From Elusimicrobiota bacterium (lineage in GTDB: Bacteria > Elusimicrobiota > Elusimicrobia > UBA1565 > UBA9628), in assembly GCA_028717865.1 (NCBI GenBank), contig JAQUMZ010000017.1, forward strand, positions 5,001 through 15,446: 10,446 nucleotides of DNA. The letters are read 5' to 3'. The notes beneath the pieces were generated by a model that did not search any database, had not been told where the DNA came from, and saw nothing but the letters and a program-made list of their open reading frames with translations. The translations under genes and the position numbers were made by a program. Shown here one piece after another: positions 5,526-10,446 of the stretch (positions are counted from its first letter, which is position 1; each line of letters opens with the position of its first letter).

Positions 5526-6431
5526 TTACGCAGCCAAAGCTTCGGCGCCTCCCACCAATTCCGTGATCTCCGTGGTGATCATGGCTTGGCGCTGGCGGTT
5601 GAACTGCACCCCGAGCGCCTCGCGCAATTCGGCGGCGTTCTTGGACGCGGAGTCCATCGCGTTCATGCGCGCCGCCAGTTCGGCCGCCTGCGACTCCAGG
5701 AGAATGCGGTAGAGCTGGGCCTTGACGTAGCGCGGCAGCAAGGCCTCCAAGAGGCGCGGGCTTTCCGGTTCGAACCCAAAATCCGCGCCGACCTCCCGCG
5801 CCCCGTTGCCGACGGAGACGAAGTCTTCCAGCGGCAGCAGGCTGACGCGCACCAGGCGCTGCTGCGCCGCGGACTTGAACTCGTTGTAGATCACGTCCCA
5901 GCGCGAGAGCTTTTTCTTGAAATACTCGCCGAGAACGGCCGCGCCGAGGACCTCGGCGTGCTGGAACCCGACCTTGGGAAATATCCCCGCCATCTCGGCG
6001 GCCACCTCGAAATCAAAGCCGCGCAGGCGGCGCATGAAATCGCGCCCCTTGCGCCCCACCAGGGCCAGCGTGATCCGGCGCCCGCGATGCGCCGACAGCC
6101 AGTCGAGCGCCGCCCGCTGCAGGCTCGTATTGAACGCCCCGCACAGCCCCTTGTCCGCGGTCACGAGCAGCAGGCCCAGCGGGCCGTCGTCGGGAGCGTG
6201 GAAGTAGTCGTGGGCCGAAGGCTGCCCCCGGACGAGTTCCTCCCGGGAGACCCGGTAGGCGTAGAGGTCCCGGATCAGGCCCTCCATCTTGACCGCGAAG
6301 GGCCTGCCGGCCAGTATGGCGGCCTGCGAGCGCCGCATGCGCGCGGCGGCCACCATCTTCATGGCCCGGGTGATCTGCTCGGTCGATTTGACCGAGTTTA
6401 TCTTGCGGCGGATGTCGCGCAAAGAGGCCAT
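5526..6431 (-). CDS. atpG: F-type ATP synthase gamma subunit (rotor shaft)
   Basis: The product has 301 residues, slightly longer than the usual 285-295. The N-terminal helix (MASLRDIRRKINSVKSTEQI, then TRAMKMVAAARMR, about 1-33) and the C-terminal helix (MNAMDSASKNA, then ITTEITELVGGAEAL, about 256-299) form the coiled-coil shaft that turns inside the alpha/beta ring. The central Rossmann-like part contains TADKGLCGAFN (91-101), a family hallmark. The extra length appears to lie in loops around 64-83 and 205-225. The ATG at 6431 is one base after the epimerase stop, with GGGAG about seven bases upstream. It is unusual that this gene is separated from atpA by two unrelated genes and from atpD by a PilZ gene. 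Confidence 0.97.
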   Translation of the reverse strand: MASLRDIRRKINSVKSTEQITRAMKMVAAARMRRSQAAILAGRPFAVKMEGLIRDLYAYRVSREELVRGQPSAHDYFHAPDDGPLGLLLVTADKGLCGAFNTSLQRAALDWLSAHRGRRITLALVGRKGRDFMRRLRGFDFEVAAEMAGIFPKVGFQHAEVLGAAVLGEYFKKKLSRWDVIYNEFKSAAQQRLVRVSLLPLEDFVSVGNGAREVGADFGFEPESPRLLEALLPRYVKAQLYRILLESQAAELAARMNAMDSASKNAAELREALGVQFNRQRQAMITTEITELVGGAEALAA

Positions 6432-6432
6432 G

Positions 6433-7356
6433 TCAGGCTCCCGCGAAGACCTCCCGCGCGCCCAAGTAATCGCGTATGCCGTCCCGCGCGGAGTAGCGCG
6501 CCTGGAAACCGAAGGTCTGGCGCGCCAAGGCGGGATCGCCCAGGGTCTCGTTCTGGAAGAAGGAATACGGATTCTTAAAATACTCCGGCGCGAGCGTCGT
6601 TCCCAAGACCTCGTTGAGCGCGGCGATGACCCCGTTGAAATCGGTCTTGGCCCCGGTGCAGACGTTGTAGACTCCGGAAGGCGCCTTCTCCGCGGCCAGA
6701 AGGTTGGCCGCGACCACGTCCTTGACGTAAACGAAGTCCCGGTACTGCTGTCCGCGCTCGAAGACGCGCGGCCGGCGTCCCTGGCGCATCTGCAGGGCCA
6801 GTTGCCAAATCATGCTCGCCGCCTTGGCCTTGAAACGCTCGCCGGGACCGAATACGTTGAAATAACGCAAGCCCACGATCCGCCGCTTGGGCTCGGCCCG
6901 GTTGAATTCCGCGGCCACCTTCTCCATGACGCGCTTGGAAAATGCGTAGACATTGAGCGGCCGCGGCGCGGCGTTCTCGCGCATCGGCACCGACCCGTCG
7001 CCATAGACGCCGGCGGAGGAGGCGTAGACCACCCGTTCGACGCCTTGGCGCAGGGCCCAGCGCAGCAGCGCCCGGAAGGCCTCGACGTTGGCGCGCAGCA
7101 TGCGGGCCTGGTCGACCACCGTCGTGTCCGTGATGGCGGCTTCGTGGAAAATCGCCTCGACCGGACCCACCCTGTCCTCCCACGAATCGGGATCGGCCAA
7201 GTCCGCGGCGATGAAATCGCCGGGGAAATCCCGCAGGTTGGAGAAGTGACCGGAGGTGAAATCGTCCAAGCCGACGACTTCGTGCCCGGCGCGCGCCAGT
7301 TCCAAGGCTATATTGGAACCGATGAACCCCGCCGCCCCGGTGACCAGGGCCCTCAC
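6433..7356 (-). CDS. NAD-dependent sugar-nucleotide epimerase, HldD (ADP-heptose 6-epimerase)-like
   Basis: This is a 307-residue extended SDR enzyme. The NAD-binding GAAGFIG is at 7-13 and the acidic end of the second strand at Asp31-Asp32. The catalytic set is Ser113/Ser114 in YASSAGVYGD with Tyr137-xxx-Lys141 (YAFSK). The C-terminal part resembles ADP-L-glycero-D-manno-heptose 6-epimerase: RYFNVFGPGERFKAKAAS (164-181), QYRDFVYVKDVV (204-215), VYNVCTGA (229-236) and NPYSFFQNET (262-271). If that holds, it makes the L-glycero heptose precursor of LPS inner core. UDP-glucose 4-epimerase and related dehydratases share the fold, so the substrate is inferred. The start is GTG at 7356, overlapping the preceding stop as GTGA. 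It is followed one base later by atpG, so it belongs to the synthase transcript. Confidence 0.9.
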   Translation of the reverse strand: MRALVTGAAGFIGSNIALELARAGHEVVGLDDFTSGHFSNLRDFPGDFIAADLADPDSWEDRVGPVEAIFHEAAITDTTVVDQARMLRANVEAFRALLRWALRQGVERVVYASSAGVYGDGSVPMRENAAPRPLNVYAFSKRVMEKVAAEFNRAEPKRRIVGLRYFNVFGPGERFKAKAASMIWQLALQMRQGRRPRVFERGQQYRDFVYVKDVVAANLLAAEKAPSGVYNVCTGAKTDFNGVIAALNEVLGTTLAPEYFKNPYSFFQNETLGDPALARQTFGFQARYSARDGIRDYLGAREVFAGA

Positions 7357-7795
7357 GGCTTCTTCCTGCGCGCCATCACCGTCTCCAGGGGCACGGTGGG
7401 CGCCAGACTCAGGTCATTCAACCGCGCCAAGAGTTTCGCGGAAGGCTTGCCCAGGGTATCGGCCAGCGGGCCGCTGAACAGCGCGAGCAGGGACAGCAAG
7501 GCCTCGTGGTCCCAGGGCGTGATGCCGCCGGCGGCTAGCTGGTCCTTCTCAAGCCTGGCCGCGTATTTTTTCAGCCCCTTGGGTTCGTGCGCCACCAAGT
7601 CCGCGAACGCCGCCGGGGAATCCTTGTCGGCGACGAAGGAAAAAACCCCGGCCAGTTCGGCCCGCCCTATCGACACCAGGGCTTCCATGCAGCTGAGGTT
7701 GATGACCCCGCCCTGGCCCCCGGGCTGCTGCGCGCGCGCCGGCACGCCCGCCGCGGCCAGCGCGGCGAGGACCGCCAACGTCCGGAATTTTGGAC

Positions 7796-7799
<4 letters not shown>
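7353..7799 (-). CDS. Small exported protein of unknown function inside the atp operon
   Basis: The product has 148 residues. Residues 1-23 form a signal peptide (FRTLAVLAALAAAG core, ARA-QQ cleavage site). A glycine/glutamine-rich spacer (24-31) leads to a mostly helical mature part (about 35-148) with a single cysteine (Cys37) and a basic end (ARRKKP). I recognise no family. It overlaps the atpA stop by four bases (ATGA), and AGGAGG (7804-7809) lies four bases before its ATG, so it is well set up for translation and is probably a real gene. Its stop overlaps the start of the epimerase gene, which suggests the pair was inserted together. A periplasmic role is likely from the signal peptide; nothing more can be said. 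Confidence 0.8.
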
Positions 7800-9305
<1,506 letters not shown>

Positions 9306-9316
<11 letters not shown>

Positions 9317-9842
9317 CGATGGCCTCCTTGAGCCCGCGCAGTTGGCCGCGCAAGCTGTTGTCCAAAACCCAATCGCCCAGCCGGACCCGCAAGCCGCCCA
9401 GCAGGTCCGGATCCAGCCGCATCTCGAGCTCCACCCCGCAGCCCGCGAATGATTCCAGACGCTGACGCAAACGCCGCCGGTCCGCCTCCGGCAAAGGGCG
9501 GGCCGCGAACACCAACGCCCGGGCCACGCCCCGCTTGCGCCGCAGCAGCGCGGAAAAATCCTCGGCGGCCTGGGGCAGAAGATCGAAACGCTTCCGGTCG
9601 ATCAGAAGCCGCAAGAAATCCGCCGTCAACTCCGAGATGCGGTCCGCCAGGTCACCCGCCACGAGCTGCTTCTTTTCGGCGAGCGGCACGCGCGGATCGC
9701 CGAGCCAGCCGCGCGCGGACGCCAAGGCGCCCGCGCAGGCCCGCAGCTCCTCGGCCACGACCTCCTCCCGCCCCTTCCCGGCCGCCGCCGCGAACAACGC
9801 GCGGGCGTAGCGGCGGGCCAACGTCCGATCCGCGGTCCGCAT
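9306..9842 (-). CDS. atpH: F-type ATP synthase delta subunit (OSCP)
   Basis: The product has 178 residues, a normal length. The N-terminal six-helix domain opens with the typical ARRYARALF (9-17). The C-terminal end LLGGLRVRLGDWVLDNSLRG (about 147-166) is the family signature of the part that binds subunit b. Delta fixes the peripheral stalk to the top of F1. The ATG at 9842 shares its A with the TGA stop of atpF (TGATG), a classic coupling arrangement, and the end overlaps atpA by 11 bases. It is arginine- and alanine-rich in keeping with the local base composition. Confidence 0.96.
9323..9329 (-). promoter_or_regulatory. Shine-Dalgarno site that decides the GTG start of atpA
   Basis: AAGGAGG lies six bases before the GTG at 9316 and inside the last codons of atpH. 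There is no competing ATG nearby that preserves the conserved N-terminal helix. Confidence 0.85.
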
Positions 9843-10345
9843 CAGCTGCTCGCCTTTCGCTCCAGGTCCCCGAGGAAGTCGTCGAGCACCTGCTTTTCCA
9901 CGGCGGGGTCGACCGAACGGCGCAGGAGCTTTTCGGCCGCCTGCACGGACAGCCCGGCCACCTCAAGACGCAGCTCGCGCACAAGCCGCTCCTTCTCCCG
10001 GGCCAGCTCGGCCGCCGTCTTATCGCGCAGCTCCCGCGCCTGCCGCTCCGCCTCGGATTTAAACCGCGTCAGCACCGCCTCCCCATCCTGGGCGGCCCGG
10101 GCCAGCACCTCCTCGCGACGGGCGGCGGCTTGCGCCAACTGCGCCGCGAGCTCGGCCTGGATGCGTTGCGCCTCCTCCCGGGCCAGACGCGCCGCGGCCG
10201 CTTCGGCCTTGAGGCGTTCCTCGCGCTCGGCGATGACGGCCAGCAGCGGCCCCCAGGCGTAGCGCCTAAGCAGCGCCGCCAAAAGCAGGAACGTGACTAC
10301 GGTCCAGAACATCAGCCCCGCGTCCGGGGTCAGCAGCTTGTCCAT
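9842..10345 (-). CDS. atpF: F-type ATP synthase subunit b (peripheral stalk)
   Basis: The product has 167 residues. One membrane helix spans about 11-27 (LMFWTVVTFLLLAALL), preceded by the frequent LLTPDAG start. The rest is an almost unbroken charged, alanine-rich coiled coil (about 35-150), followed by the delta-binding C-terminus (LLRRSVDPAVEKQVLDDFLG). It anchors the stator to subunit a and reaches up to delta. The ATG at 10345 lies 27 bases after the preceding stop without a strong Shine-Dalgarno match. Only one b-type gene is seen, but a second (b') could lie outside the window. Confidence 0.96.
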   Translation of the reverse strand: MDKLLTPDAGLMFWTVVTFLLLAALLRRYAWGPLLAVIAEREERLKAEAAAARLAREEAQRIQAELAAQLAQAAARREEVLARAAQDGEAVLTRFKSEAERQARELRDKTAAELAREKERLVRELRLEVAGLSVQAAEKLLRRSVDPAVEKQVLDDFLGDLERKASS

Positions 10346-10372
10346 GGAAGCCCGCGGCCTCGCGCGCCCGGC

Positions 10373-10446
10373 TCAGTGTCCCGTCGCGCTCGGCGCCGCG
10401 GCCGCCGGCGCTTCGGTCCGGGCGGCGGCGGTCACGCCCTGGTTGA
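10373..10446 (-). CDS. 3' end of the gene upstream of atpF, by position atpE or atpB
   Basis: Only the last 24 codons and a TGA stop are in the window. They encode an alanine/proline-rich tail (TAAARTEAPAAAAPSATGH). Operon order in most bacteria puts atpE (subunit c), or less often atpB (subunit a), here. The tail itself matches neither: subunit c normally ends right after its second membrane helix. The reading frame is inferred from it ending in a stop 27 bases before atpF. Identity is therefore positional only. Confidence 0.5.
   Translation of the reverse strand, partial: NQGVTAAARTEAPAAAAPSATGH

Overview
All genes in this window lie on the minus strand. They form one tightly packed string that reads from the right edge to the left edge. 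The core is an F-type ATP synthase operon. It starts with the 3' end of a gene where atpE (or atpB) would be expected, followed by atpF (b), atpH (delta), atpA (alpha), atpG (gamma), atpD (beta) and atpC (epsilon). Base composition is high in G+C, clearly so in the synthase part. A lipobox protein, several Sec signal peptides and an ADP-heptose-epimerase-like enzyme suggest a Gram-negative (diderm) bacterium. The phylum cannot be fixed from this sequence. Elusimicrobiota or a similar under-sampled diderm lineage is a low-confidence guess.

The unusual point is that the synthase operon is broken up by genes that are not synthase subunits. Between atpA and atpG sit a small secreted protein of unknown function and an extended-SDR sugar-nucleotide epimerase resembling HldD. 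Between atpG and atpD sits a complete PilZ-domain protein with the c-di-GMP-binding signature. Its stop codon overlaps the start of atpD, so the two are probably translationally coupled. The only sizeable gap inside the operon (5385-5525) lies just upstream of pilZ and can fold into three GC-rich hairpins. Most other junctions overlap (ATGA, GTGA, TGATG, or an 11-nt overlap) or are one base apart, which argues for one polycistronic mRNA.

Downstream of atpC the string continues with a secreted protein weakly like DUF4349 (its Shine-Dalgarno sequence is built into the end of atpC) and a metallo-beta-lactamase-fold lipoprotein. After a 205-nt gap come a zinc peptidoglycan amidase of the PGRP/Amidase_2 type and a thioredoxin-like TlpA-type protein that runs off the left edge. 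All of these are predicted to be exported. The last two genes look lower in G+C by eye and may form a separate unit.

The working picture is a synthase operon in which c-di-GMP sensing and envelope genes are co-expressed with the ATP synthase. No RNA genes, CRISPR arrays, insertion sequences or attachment sites were seen. No stretch of 300 bases or more lacks a gene.
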